Origin: Lichenostomus cassidix
Lineage: Eukaryota; Chordata; Aves; Passeriformes; Meliphagidae
Direction of reading: 5' to 3'
Length of the DNA stretch: 64,000 nucleotides
Assembly (NCBI GenBank): GCA_008360975.2
Contig: CM039179.1
Span: 59,992,666-60,056,665 of the forward strand
Positions 27,734 to 38,700 of this stretch are shown piece after piece; positions within the stretch are counted from its first letter, which is position 1; each line of letters begins with the position of its first letter. The notes beneath the pieces were generated by a model. The model worked only from the letters and a program-made list of their open reading frames with translations. It had not been told where the DNA came from and made no database searches. Position numbers and translations under genes: made by a program.

Positions 27734-28954
27734 CTTTTGCTTTTGATCAGTGTCAGGGCTTGATTGTGCAGTATAGCTACTTCAAGCGGCATAGAAACAC
27801 CAAAGAAATCAAGCCAACATGACTGTAGCTAGCATACTTGGATCTTGGAATGATTTACGGGAGTTTCCATAAAGCAAACAAGCCTAAAATGAAATATTAG
27901 GAAAAATAAAAATTGCAAGATGCAAGCAAGGGAGAAAAGGCAGGATTCCAGCAGACAACAGAAACTGGATTAAGGGTCGATACTGAAGACAGATAGAGCT
28001 AAGCTGAACCAGATGCAGCCATCCCAGAGGACGAATCAGTGATGAGGCTCCTCAGAGAGAAGAGGAGAGCTTCTCCAATCCCTCCCAATTAATTTTCTGC
28101 TAGAAAAAGAACAGCCAATTATGATGGTTTTTTCCCTTCCACCCACTCCACTTCCTACTATTAAACAAAGTAGAAAATGTAAACACCCGTGACAGAAGAA
28201 ATATACAGACAGACAAAGATGGTATGCGTCAATTTCTTTCTTACAGTTCAGTGTTTTTCCTGATTGACACCAGGAGCAAGATTTGAATCTCTGGCTTATG
28301 CCTCAGAAAGCCACATGAACTGTGACAAGTTCTACTGTGAGGTACACTAAGCAATCTTGGCATCCTTCTGGGGTCAAACTGGACTTACTGCATAAAGGAA
28401 CTGCCACAGATATTATTTTTATTGTTGTTTTTAATGTATCTGGATAATTTGCTTTAAAAAGCAAAATTGGCTGTAGAGCTATTCTAGTCTGATTTCCTAA
28501 GAGCAACAGACTGGTGCAATCACAGTATCTGGCAAAGGGGAAACAGTTGCAAAAATACACAATTATGTCAAGTGCTTCACAAAAAACCAGAGTGGCTGTT
28601 AGTGCTCCTTGGGAGGAAAAAGCATGAATGAAAGCTCCCCTTAGATATCACCCAACCCCAACAGATGCAGATCCACATGAAGGTCCTCTCCTTCAGTTTG
28701 ACTTGTTGTAAAATATGTTTGTCATGATAGTCTTCACCTGCTAAGAAACAGATAAGCAGGAAAGGATGGGAATGCAGGTTATCAGGGCTTTTATTGCTAC
28801 AAATGGGACCCACATCAGAGCAAGTTACAGCTTCTTGGGCTTCAGCTTCATCTCCTATCAATGAAGATCATGTTTACCTGTGCCTCATGGAGTGCTTTTA
28901 GATTTTAAAAATATAGGAAGCTAGAAAGCATATCTTGACACAGATATAGATTTT

Positions 28955-29075
28955 ACAGAATATTCTGAGTTGGAAAGGACCCACAAGAATCTTCAAGTCC
29001 AAGTCCCAAGTGAATGGCCCACATGGAGACCCACAATCTTGGCACTTTAGCACCATACTCTAACCAGCAGAGAAT
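28955..29075 (-). mobile_element. CR1 LINE 3'-end fragment
   Basis: Starts with 'acagaatattctgagttgg' and 'aaaggacccacaagaatctt', the reversed tail of a CR1 subfamily. It ends with 'cttggcactttagcacca' and 'tactctaaccag', also typical of that subfamily's reversed 3' region. Only the 3' end remains. It lies about 90 bases left of a solo LTR. Confidence 0.8.
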
Positions 29076-29162
29076 CAGAAGTGCAAAGATAGTCAGACGA
29101 CTCTTACTGCAGAGTTTCATTTCCACTCCTGGACCCCAAGGTAATATTTTTATATAGTAGTT

Positions 29163-29425
29163 TGTCGCTGTTGAGCAGCTAGCAGAGTAATGAAGGCACC
29201 AGTTCTCAGTGGCAAGAAGGAATGACCTTTATTGTTTTGATTTCATCACATATATAGAGTTCTCAAAAGTCACCCAGATTGGTCAGTCAGAAGCCTTCCC
29301 CCAGGCCTGATTGGTCAGGCCTGCACTGTCCAAGTTCTGGGACACTGTTCCAAAAACATCCAAACTTTATCTTTATTTATAAAATACAAGAAGAATTCTC
29401 GTGGGAAAAACCTGTGCTAGCCACA
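29163..29425 (-). mobile_element. solo LTR of an endogenous retrovirus, copy 1
   Basis: A 263-base element bounded by TGT...ACA is flanked by a perfect 6-base target duplication, gtagtt, at 29157-29162 and 29426-29431. On the minus strand it has LTR architecture in the right order: two CCAAT boxes (29310-29314 and 29278-29282), a TATA-like ctatata (29251-29257) and an AATAAA (29228-29233) close behind it. No internal retroviral sequence adjoins it, so it is a solo LTR left by recombination. The 6-base duplication and the short TATA-to-AATAAA spacing resemble alpharetrovirus/ERVK-like avian elements. That family placement is inference. Confidence 0.85.
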
Positions 29426-30964
29426 GTAGTTGATGTCCCAGTATCACAAATTCAAAGTTCCAAGGATTTGGTATCCTGCTAGATACAGGAAAAGGTTTGT
29501 ACTAGTCTTTCATTAGTCTCCCTTTCCATTTTTCATCAGTCCCAGATTAGTGTATTTTACATTTTAACCTAATGAAGAGGATATTCAGCACATTGATTCC
29601 TTCCACCGCACAGGACAGTTTTTGTCCCAGTATGGATGTGCAAGGCTAGAAGCTCTCTTTTTGCCACCAGCTACAACCTGCTGTCTTAAACGGCCCCCAG
29701 CTAGTCTGTGGTGGCCGCTTGCACAACTAAATGTAAGCGAAAAGGCCTAGCTCCTGTAAGAAAGGCACGGATAGTATTTCCATTCTCCATCTCCTGTAAG
29801 AAGTTCTTTGGACAACAGATAGCATTGGAGAAATTGGCCACTTGCTGCTGTGCATGAAGGCCACAGCTTTCAGTTCAATTCCTGGCTCCAGAACAGGCAG
29901 GGAACAAGCAGGCGCCTAAGCAGCAGATGGGGACATTGCTAATTGGTCTGTTTTGATGCTGGGCCATCGGCTGACAGTCACTTCACACTTCTCTCTCAGC
30001 AGTGATTTGCCATGTCAAAGAGCTACAGATATGGGAGTGATAACAAAGAAAGTGAAAACAGCAATCACTTCAGTGCAGACAATCCCTTTTCCTCGACTGT
30101 GCTGACCAAATTTGGTGCAGAATGCTGTGAGGCAGCTTGGACTTGGCAGACACTTTGGAGACCAAAAGATGTGATTTGTATTTCTTGCAGTGTCAAGTGA
30201 CAATGATTTTACATGAGTGTTGTCATTTCTAATGCGTTTTTGCAGCTTTCTTAAAAAGCCTGGTGATAGTTATAAATGAAGGAAAGCAGAACGGGCTACC
30301 ATATGTGTGAAATAATACGCTGGGTGAAAACTACAGTGGCTCATAAACACAGGATTAGAACTCAGTAAAGGCTGTGAGTTCAACAGACATTTCATTGCAA
30401 AAGCAGGATTCCCAACCAGGAGCAGGAATAAAAAGCTGCACTTGAAACTGGAAGACAATTCAGGAGCATGCTGAAAACGAGTGGATAAGTTTGAGAGCTG
30501 TTACATCAAACTTTTCCAGTTTAAAAAATAGCACCAAATTACAGTCTTTATACTATGTAAGACTTCAACTTTCACATTTTCTTCTTCTCCAGATATTACT
30601 GACTACAAATCTTAGTAATTTTGCAGTAACAGTTGTGGCTTTGTATTCTGTGATATCTCTGCCGTAATTTACAGGTTCTGGGACAGTAAATGTCGATGAT
30701 TGTACTGCTTTAGGGGAGGTACAGTATCAGAGATTCTGTCTGCATTTCACTTTTGAGCAGAGTTGCTAAGTTATCTGTGTTTTTAAAGAATTTTTCTGTT
30801 TCTCATTAAAATGAAAGAAAATTACTCATTACAGATCAGCCATTTAACATGCAGTTAAAAAAGCAGAATGTTTATTGAATGGAAGGAGTATAATGCCACA
30901 GGTGCCTAAAAAGGAATTTTACTGTCCATGTGGATCTGCTTAATTATGTCACGTGGAAAAAATC

Positions 30965-30976
30965 ACCCTCTAGTGG
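30965..30976 (-). promoter_or_regulatory. CTCF-like motif
   Basis: On the minus strand CCACTAGAGGGT differs from the CTCF core CCASYAGRKGGC only at the last base, and is preceded by ttggc, which also suits the wider motif. Confidence 0.4.
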
Positions 30977-33864
30977 GCCAAGTTCTGTTCTTTCATTTTT
31001 GATGGAGCTTTATATTTCTAAATATAGGAGATTGTCAAGGGAAATGCTGGCAGAACCATCTATGGAGTACCTCAACAGAAAAGGTAATTTGAACTTCAAA
31101 AGCAACTATTTGCTGTGACTTTTCTGAATGTCACCACCTCTGTCCCAGACAAACACAGGAAGAAAGACTTCGCTGTGGCATTTCCAATGTAGATAAAAAT
31201 GTCTAGTGAAGGACACCACTGCAGGGAAATTCTGCTTTCTTAGAGCAATTAATTTCACCGAGACACTTACTTGAGGAGAGGGTGAATCTTTCACTGCAGG
31301 TGGTCTTCTGCTTTGCTGCCCATTCCACTACACAAAGTCTCTTTGCCATGGCGAGGGGGTTGATCAGCTGACACAACATCAAGCAGGCTGTGGAGGGGGA
31401 CGAATTACTTGGAATCCCAGCACTAAAGAACTACACCGGTGTATCTGCTAAGGAACATCGTTCCCAGTTGGAGTTTACTAGGCACATCTGCTAAAGTAAG
31501 AGGTTTAATGGCTGTGAAACAGACCATTCACTTTCATGACTGCTAAATCCCCGCTGAAAGAGTACTCCCACTTGGCTATCGATTCAAAGTAACTGTCAGG
31601 TTAAACAAACATGTCCTCAACTACGCCCCAAAGACAATTGCCATAAATGAATGAGGAAGAAATAAAGTGAACACGTATTTCACACTAGTAATTTGGTTTC
31701 AATAGCCAAAGTTTCCTTTTTGTTATCCCTCACAAGTATGCCTCCTTTTCCATTCAGGGGAGAGAAGACCCTCAACCAATGTATTTCCAATCAAACATTT
31801 AATCAGAATTCTCTGCTTTTCTATGGCATATATCTAAACTTCTATTTTTAGTACACTAGCACATGTTTTCTATTAGCAGATCTTCTCTTTCTCATTTATA
31901 TTTGATCTTCTGTACATCATTAATTAAAAATGTTAGCATAACAATATGTCAGCTCTTCTTGTGTTCCATTGCTTCTAAAAACAATGTTGCATTGCTGTTT
32001 TTCTGATCAGCTGCTCTTTTATGCTTTTATGACAGCTTTTGTATTGTTTGTTTCCCAATGTACATTATTTTCCACACACAACTATTAAAAGCAAACAAAA
32101 TTGTACTAAATAGCATAATCAGAAAATTAAAGCATTTGGGAAGGACATTTATGAAAGTTCAACATTCCCTTTGTATGAGAAAATCAGTACTCTCGAAGGT
32201 TTAAGTAAGCATGGTTAGGAATGTCTCTGGTGCCAATAACCTAAAAAGTAGTCAAAATCCCTTGTACCATCATCTAGTAATAAAATGTAACATCAAGACA
32301 AAAAAAAAAATTTAAGCAAGTAAGCACTTATGAAAGAAGCCAAACACTGCAAGGCCATTCCAATGGAAAGAAAGCCATCTGCAGCTGCCTGGGCAATATG
32401 AAGGCAAAGTGAGTTAGATTAAATTTTCAAAGAGACAGATAAACACCCTACAGGTGTAAGTGCAAATGTATGGTTCCTTTTTCAACTCCAGACTTACTGA
32501 ACTGAGACGGTTTAGACTAGACAAAAGCTGCAGTGAATCAGCAACTGGTCTATTAGAACCTACTTTTCCACAGAAAGCCACAAAGGCTTTGAAATTCTTA
32601 ATTACTACATTTTTGAAAATGGAATAAGCATCCTCTGTAGCTTTTTTTGAGGTATTGAAGGAAAGGAGTCAAATTCAGCAAAACACTGTGATTGCTATTA
32701 AGAACTGAAGTGGTGTTATTGTAATGATTTACTTTTGTAATGAGTTACTTGTGATTTCACACTTTGATCCCTGTTTGAGTAGTGAGGTGTTTCTTTGTTG
32801 TTTTGTGAGTGCTAATTGCTGCAGTGCTGGGTTAAGTCATTGTTATGCTGGTTTTCTTGAGCAGCAGAATGAAAAATTGAATAATTACAAAGGAGAAGTT
32901 CGTTAAAATGGGTATGGCTATAGAAATAACATTTTCCAGCAATTCAGGGAGGGGTAGTGTACAGTTATGCAAACAATCTGTTGAAAAGATGTTTTTTCCT
33001 ATCTAGGAAATCAAATCTTTCCTGCACACAGCTTCCCTCAGAAGCAGACCAGGAAATTACAACAGCTACACTGGGATGACTTTCGTCTCCTCATGCTTCT
33101 GTGAGAAACCTGACTCTGGGTAGGATTCCAAATTCAGCCATAGAATTCTGCTGTTATTATGGGTAGCTCACCAAAATCAAATTGCATGTATAACCAGGTC
33201 TCAAGGGTATTGGAGGTGTAGGAACTGCCATACACCACTGCCAAATAACAGAATACCATACAGAGCCTGCAGAATAACATAGAACATTAATAACAAAACT
33301 CTCTTTCACTTGGGACTTTCAAGACATTTCTTTTTCTAGTGCAGAAGACAGCGAAATTAGGAGTTCCATAGTGCTAAATACTCTTGAGCCATTAGATCAC
33401 AAAGTGAAGCAGTACCTGCAGCATTGAGCTGCAGTGGGATCTAGGTGCTACGTATCCAGCTGCTATACCGACTGCCTTAGAGAATTTAAGCAGCTACCCT
33501 GTGAGGAAGCACTGGAAGCGCCATCAAGAAGAGAAAGAAGTTCCATGGAAAACTGAGCATCAGACAAATCTCAGTGTTGCCTTTTGGCTGGTCTTAGAAT
33601 CATAAGGCAGACATGGTTAAAGGGATAAAAGAGTTTTACCTTGGTGTTTTAATAGGATCCTAGGTGAAGAGCTCTTCAAAGTGGAACATGCCAAGATGCA
33701 CACACATATAACACGTATACAATTTTTATAGATTTTGCAAATGTGCATATCTGTCTAGAATCCCCCAATAAGAAACTTAATAAATGAAGTAATATCCCCC
33801 TTATTCTAAAGAATCTTCCTCTAAATGATGCTAGAGCCCAGTTTACAAAATATGTTCCAAAGAG

Positions 33865-33890
33865 AAGGTTTCAACCAAGGTTGAAACCTT
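33865..33890. repeat. 26-base near-perfect palindrome
   Basis: Two 12-base arms, aaggtttcaacc and ggttgaaacctt, are exact reverse complements separated by only two bases (aa). The dyad could extrude as a cruciform or bind a dimeric factor. It is not part of a recognised repeat here. Confidence 0.85.
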
Positions 33891-34040
33891 GAGTTTTTGA
33901 TAGCATAGGGTTCTCTGGCCTCCTACTGTGAATGTTGGGTCTTTCTGCCTTGCAGAACCCCAAAACTAAGCTAGAATATCAGACTACAAAAATTACAAGC
34001 ATGTAGTTTAAGGGTTTAGAGGATACAGAGGATATAGAAA

Positions 34041-34097
34041 AGGTATAAAAAAATGTATAAAAGGGTATATAAAAACTATAAAAGAGTATATAAAAAG
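34041..34097 (+). repeat. TATAAA-rich degenerate tandem array
   Basis: Five TATAAA hexamers start at 34044, 34056, 34068, 34077 and 34089, spaced 9 to 12 bases apart, in a degenerate A/T repeat. It probably arose as a low-complexity expansion. No gene starts nearby. Confidence 0.75.
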
Positions 34098-37000
34098 AAA
34101 AGGCAAAAAATCATTAGGCATCAATAGCTTAGTTCAAAGAGCCAGTTTAAAAAAAAAGGGTATCCTTGTGAGGTTCAACTGATAGTCATGAAGTCAATAA
34201 CAGGATCATACTTCACATCTTTTGCACAGCTCCCTGTCACATGAGTTAACAGACACTGACAGTGACACGGACTGTTACTGTTCCACATTAGCTGGAGCAA
34301 GACAAGATTATCAGATGACCATTGAGGATTTTTCAGACTTAGGATCCTCATGTTCCACTACAGGCTCTGTAGTATAAAATGGACACAGGCATATGTACTA
34401 TTGTTCTCACCTCTCCTTCTACTCGTTGCAGCCTGTGTCTGTCTCCCAGCGACATTTCTCTGCTATCCTTGTCGAAGTTTATTACTTTGTTTCCAGCCTC
34501 ATCCTCATTTTCAAGGAACTGCTCAGAGTTTTTCTGGTCATTAGGGACTAATTTTAAAAGTCCAGGAGGCAAAGAAGAGTCTGGAAATTTTCACTGATGC
34601 AAGTATTATTAACAACTGATGAGACAGTTCACGCGACTGGAATGCTAAAGACCTTTATATATAATTTGTTTAGGGCAAGAGGTGAAGTAGTGAATGATGT
34701 AGTGGTAGTTCTACAAAGACACTGCTAGCTGGTCTGTATATCCTGATAATTCAGAAACTAATTGTGAATATGATAAAACATAAAAGACAAGAGGAGAATA
34801 CAGCAGAGTGGGAAGGAGGGAAATTCTTTATAGACCATGAAACCATAGCTGAATTATTTCTTATGACTTGTCTGCAGTGAGAGGCAGACTGCGGGGGAGC
34901 AATTGTCTTGCCATGGGAGAATTCAATTTCAGAAATGTAGCATGGAGGTCACACAACTTATTAGAGTTTCTAAAATTATTCCTTGCGATCCTTTAACACA
35001 GAAAGTATTATTGCTCTCAGTGCAGAGTAACTCAATTATGGTCTCACTACGATGGATAGAGCTGCATTAATTCCTGGCCTGGAGTCAGTGAGGGATAACT
35101 GGAGATAATAGATGGAATTTATGTCATGTAATTTTAATCATCTACCATGAGTTTAGAACTATTTGCCCTGGACTCCTTCTTCAGGCAACAGAGGCAACTT
35201 GCTAGAAGGCAACATGTCTCCTGTCTTAGAGCCATAGAAAGTTTCATCTTACCTCATGTTAGTTATCCAAGAGGTAGATTTCTTTCCATCCAGATCCCTT
35301 CCAGAGTAAATGCAAAGAGCAAGGCACCACCACAATGTTAGTTACTAAATACTAAATAGGTGTCCAAGACAGGAAAGGTAATTCCCCTGAACATTAGCTG
35401 ATGCTGCAAAATGGCTAATTTTCCATAGCTGATGAAAATTGTGAGTCTGCGGAAAAGTACATAGAAAAAAGCAAAAGAAAAATGGGAGTTCTATGAAAGA
35501 AACTAAAAAGATGCTAAAAAGCTGAGTACTCCACCATGAAAGTGAAAACCTTTAGCTAAAAGCCCACTCTGTTTCACTGCAAATGGAAATAGTTGTTAAA
35601 GGCAGCCTCCCACTGCTCCCCAGTGTAACATACGGGAAAACATGACAATATCGGATTGTTACTTTATAGAATGTAATATATAAATGAGAAGCTTGCAGCC
35701 CAGGAAATCAATAGGCAAAGCTAGAGAAATGTAAAGGAAAAATATGTGGCAAGCAATAAACCAATAAAGAGCCTGTACTAATAATGATCTTGTGGCTACA
35801 CTGGCTTAAGAATTTAGGTCTTGGATGAATCTTACTTTAGACATCAGAATGTAATTATTTACATCTGAGCTAGAGACCCTTCACTCCCAGTCAACTGAGA
35901 GAAATGGGACTTTTTAGGGCACAATTCCTATCATCCTTATGCGACCATACAAAGCAGTTCAGATGAAGCATCCCCTAACAGTGTTTCTTTCCTCCCATGG
36001 CTATAAAGGAAGAACCATCAGATGTAACTGGGAAAAACTTGAGATACCTAGGCTCTCCTCTGCAAAAATACTTGCTTTCTTTCTCAACTGCATCACTTAA
36101 CCCAAAGCAAATGCAATTAAAGAAATCTTAGCAACAATATGAACTCATAATTTGAGAGATGGTAATAATTTTAGTAGGGATGCACATAAGGTAGATAGTG
36201 TATTAGTAATGCACCTGAGGCAGGGCATTCCAATCCTTTAGTAAATATGACAGATATGACAAAGCCTGAGGATAAAATTTTAATCACGAGCCTCAGATAG
36301 CTTTTATCCAAGTGGGTTGAGAAGGCCACTGGTCTACTGGTGTAAATTTTATATGAATGTTATAAAGTCAGGATTCAATAGATTAGAATTCTGTGCCAAT
36401 ACTCAAAAAGTCTAGAAGTCAGTGATTACATGATGGTTATCCTGAAACTTCTCCCTCTCCCCTTAAAATCCCCTGCCAAAGCTGAGTCATTTTCTCCACA
36501 GCATGCAGCCATAAAATAAACCTTTAAATATGTGTAAACAACAGACCGTCTGTGCTGTTTCTGGGCTTATATCACACTAAATAGGTATTTAATTGAGTCT
36601 TTCAAATTAAGCATAGTTGCACTAGGATTCCTTTGAAGTGACTGGGAAGAGCCAGACTCTGCCATAAGGCATGCAAGAGCTGAATCAGCTGCAGGATGCC
36701 TTTCTTTTTTCAAGTATATTGGGAGCCTCAAGCACTGACATTCATACCTTACGTTTCAGCTTTCCAGAACACTGACCTTGAAACAGAACTGCAGTTTCAG
36801 GCCAAAAGATTCAGTCCAGGCAGAGTTATTTAAGAAGCCTGAAAACACAGGTTTACATAATATGTCATAAATCTGTAACTACTAGCTATCATCAGTTTTA
36901 GTCAGCTGTGAGTCTGATCTAATCATTCTCAAATATATTTTTCATCAAAGTGTGGGAAGACAAGGGTCATAAACAGAATAAGTCTTACAAAGATAGTGCC

Positions 37001-37389
37001 CTAAGGAAAAATATGTAGCAGACTTCTTTTAGCTGACAAACCAAATATTTTTATTATTTTATAAGAAAAAAATGTGCATTCCTTCTGTTTGTAGTGGACT
37101 TTGCATTATAACTTAAAACATATCAAAACAGAAAATCTGAGAAAATTTGCCACACTCATCCTCTTTAAAAAGCTCTTTATTACTCTTTAAGAGTAAATAC
37201 ATTGAATCCTCCAGTTACTGTAAAAGTTGGAATACACAGCATCTGCTTTTCATCCTGCATTTTTAGAAGTAAAATAGCATTTAAGATTATACATAGTTTT
37301 CTGTAGAAATGTTAACTCTTCTCACAGTAAGGATTGACCTTCAAAACCGAAAGATGAAAGGCGCCTTTACCGTGTAAGAAGACATTTCA

Positions 37390-37401
37390 CCACCAGAGGG
37401 A
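37390..37401 (+). promoter_or_regulatory. CTCF-like motif
   Basis: CCACCAGAGGGA on the plus strand matches the CTCF core except the final base. It faces away from the minus-strand motifs at 27.7 and 31.0 kb. Confidence 0.4.
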
Positions 37402-37860
37402 ACTATTGGACTTCAGTGCCAGTGGCGGGAAGCAGCAACGGCGTTTCAAATGCGAGTTCTTGTTCCACTCCAGAAAAGTCTGCACAACTTTGCTGAAATC
37501 ACTGCAAGTGATAGATTACGTTAATCAATACAACGTGTGAATGGTAGAAAAACATTGAAGCTTTTATGTGACAGCCAATAAGTATTGAATACGTGCTATA
37601 TAATATTTATAATAAAAGGAGAGATTAAGAAGCTTGCTGCTCTTGGAAAGATTTAGAGATAATTTTACTGAATTCCGTACAAATACTGAACTATTTTAAA
37701 TGAAAAAGCTACTTGAAAAGGTAGAAGGAACACATGTGATTTCCTAACAGGAGAAATCTCTGTTCAACACAGAGCACTAGCCTTTCCTCGTTATTGTAGC
37801 AACCATTTTCAACAAGAATTATATTTAGGGACATGGTAAAGCCGTCTCTTCTGTTTGCTT

Positions 37861-38700
37861 TCATAGAATCATAGAATGGTTTGCCTTAGAAGGGCTATTT
37901 AAAGGCTATCTAGTTCAACACCCCCTGGAATGAGCAGGGACCTCTTCAACCAGATCAGGTTCCTCAAAGCCCCATCCAACCTGGCCTTGAAAGATATCAG
38001 GGGAACAGCATCCACCTCCTCGATAGGCAGCCCGTGCCAGTGCCTCACTACTCTCATTGTAAAAATATTCCTTATATCTAGTCCAAATTAACACTCTTTT
38101 GGTTTACAGCTATTATCCCTTTGTCTTATCACTACATGCCCTTGCAAAAACTCTTCCTCAGTTTCTCCTGTAGCTCCCTTTAGGTACCTGGAAGGTGCTG
38201 TAAGGTTTCCCCAGAGTCTTCTCCAGGCTGAACAAGCCCAACTCTCTCGCCTTATCTTCACAAGAAGTGCTCCAACACTCTGATGATCTTTGCAGCCTCC
38301 TCTGGACTTTTTCCAACAGGTCCACACGTCCATGTTCTTCTTATGTTAGGGATTCCAGAGCAGAACAACAGCACTCCAGGTGAGGTCTCATGATAGTGGA
38401 GCAGAGGGGCAGAATCCCCTCCCTTGCCCTGCTGCCCATGCTGCTTTTGAGGCAGCCCAGGACACTTTTAGCTTTCTGGGCCACAAGTGCACATTGGTGG
38501 GACATATTCAGTCTTTCATCTACCAGGACTCTGAAGTCCTTCACAGCAGAGTTGCTCTCCATCTGTTCATCCCTCAGCCTGTGTTGACATCAGAGTTTGC
38601 CCCAGCCCAAGGGCAGCACTTTTTACCTGGTTTTTTGAAATTCATGTGGTTCCCATGGACCCACTGAGTGAGCTTGTCCAGGTCCTTCTGGATGGCCCCC
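37861..38700 (-). mobile_element. CR1 LINE, 5'-truncated, about 840 bases
   Basis: Begins with the hallmark reversed CR1 tail 'tcatagaatcatagaatggt' and runs through the reversed 3' untranslated region into the reverse-transcriptase C-terminal coding part. On the minus strand a fragment at 38341-38562 encodes residues such as 'VLVDERLNMSHQCALVAQKA' and 'PLCSTIMRPHLECC', typical of the CR1 ORF2 C-terminus. Stops and shifts interrupt it, and the upstream polymerase core is missing, so it cannot be active. It is the longest mobile element in the window. Confidence 0.92.

Larger units (their letters stand above)
19991..28954. other. intergenic DNA between ENOX1 promoter and CCDC122
   Basis: No supported gene. 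The part nearest the island (19990-20550) declines gradually in GC. Small items noted separately are an octamer/CCAAT/TATA cluster at 22561-22692, a CpG-dense patch at 24699-24747 and a CTCF-like site at 27715-27733. The open frames here show no family resemblance and lack splice or promoter context. Confidence 0.45.
29432..37860. other. intergenic DNA
   Basis: No supported gene. It contains the CTCF-like sites at 30965 and 37390, the palindrome at 33865-33890 and the TATAAA array at 34041-34097, described separately. The remainder is AT-rich unique-looking DNA. Confidence 0.45.

Noticed and set aside
38341..38562. Reverse-transcriptase-like frame as a gene
   Set aside because: It is the C-terminal remnant of the truncated CR1 element at 37861-38700.
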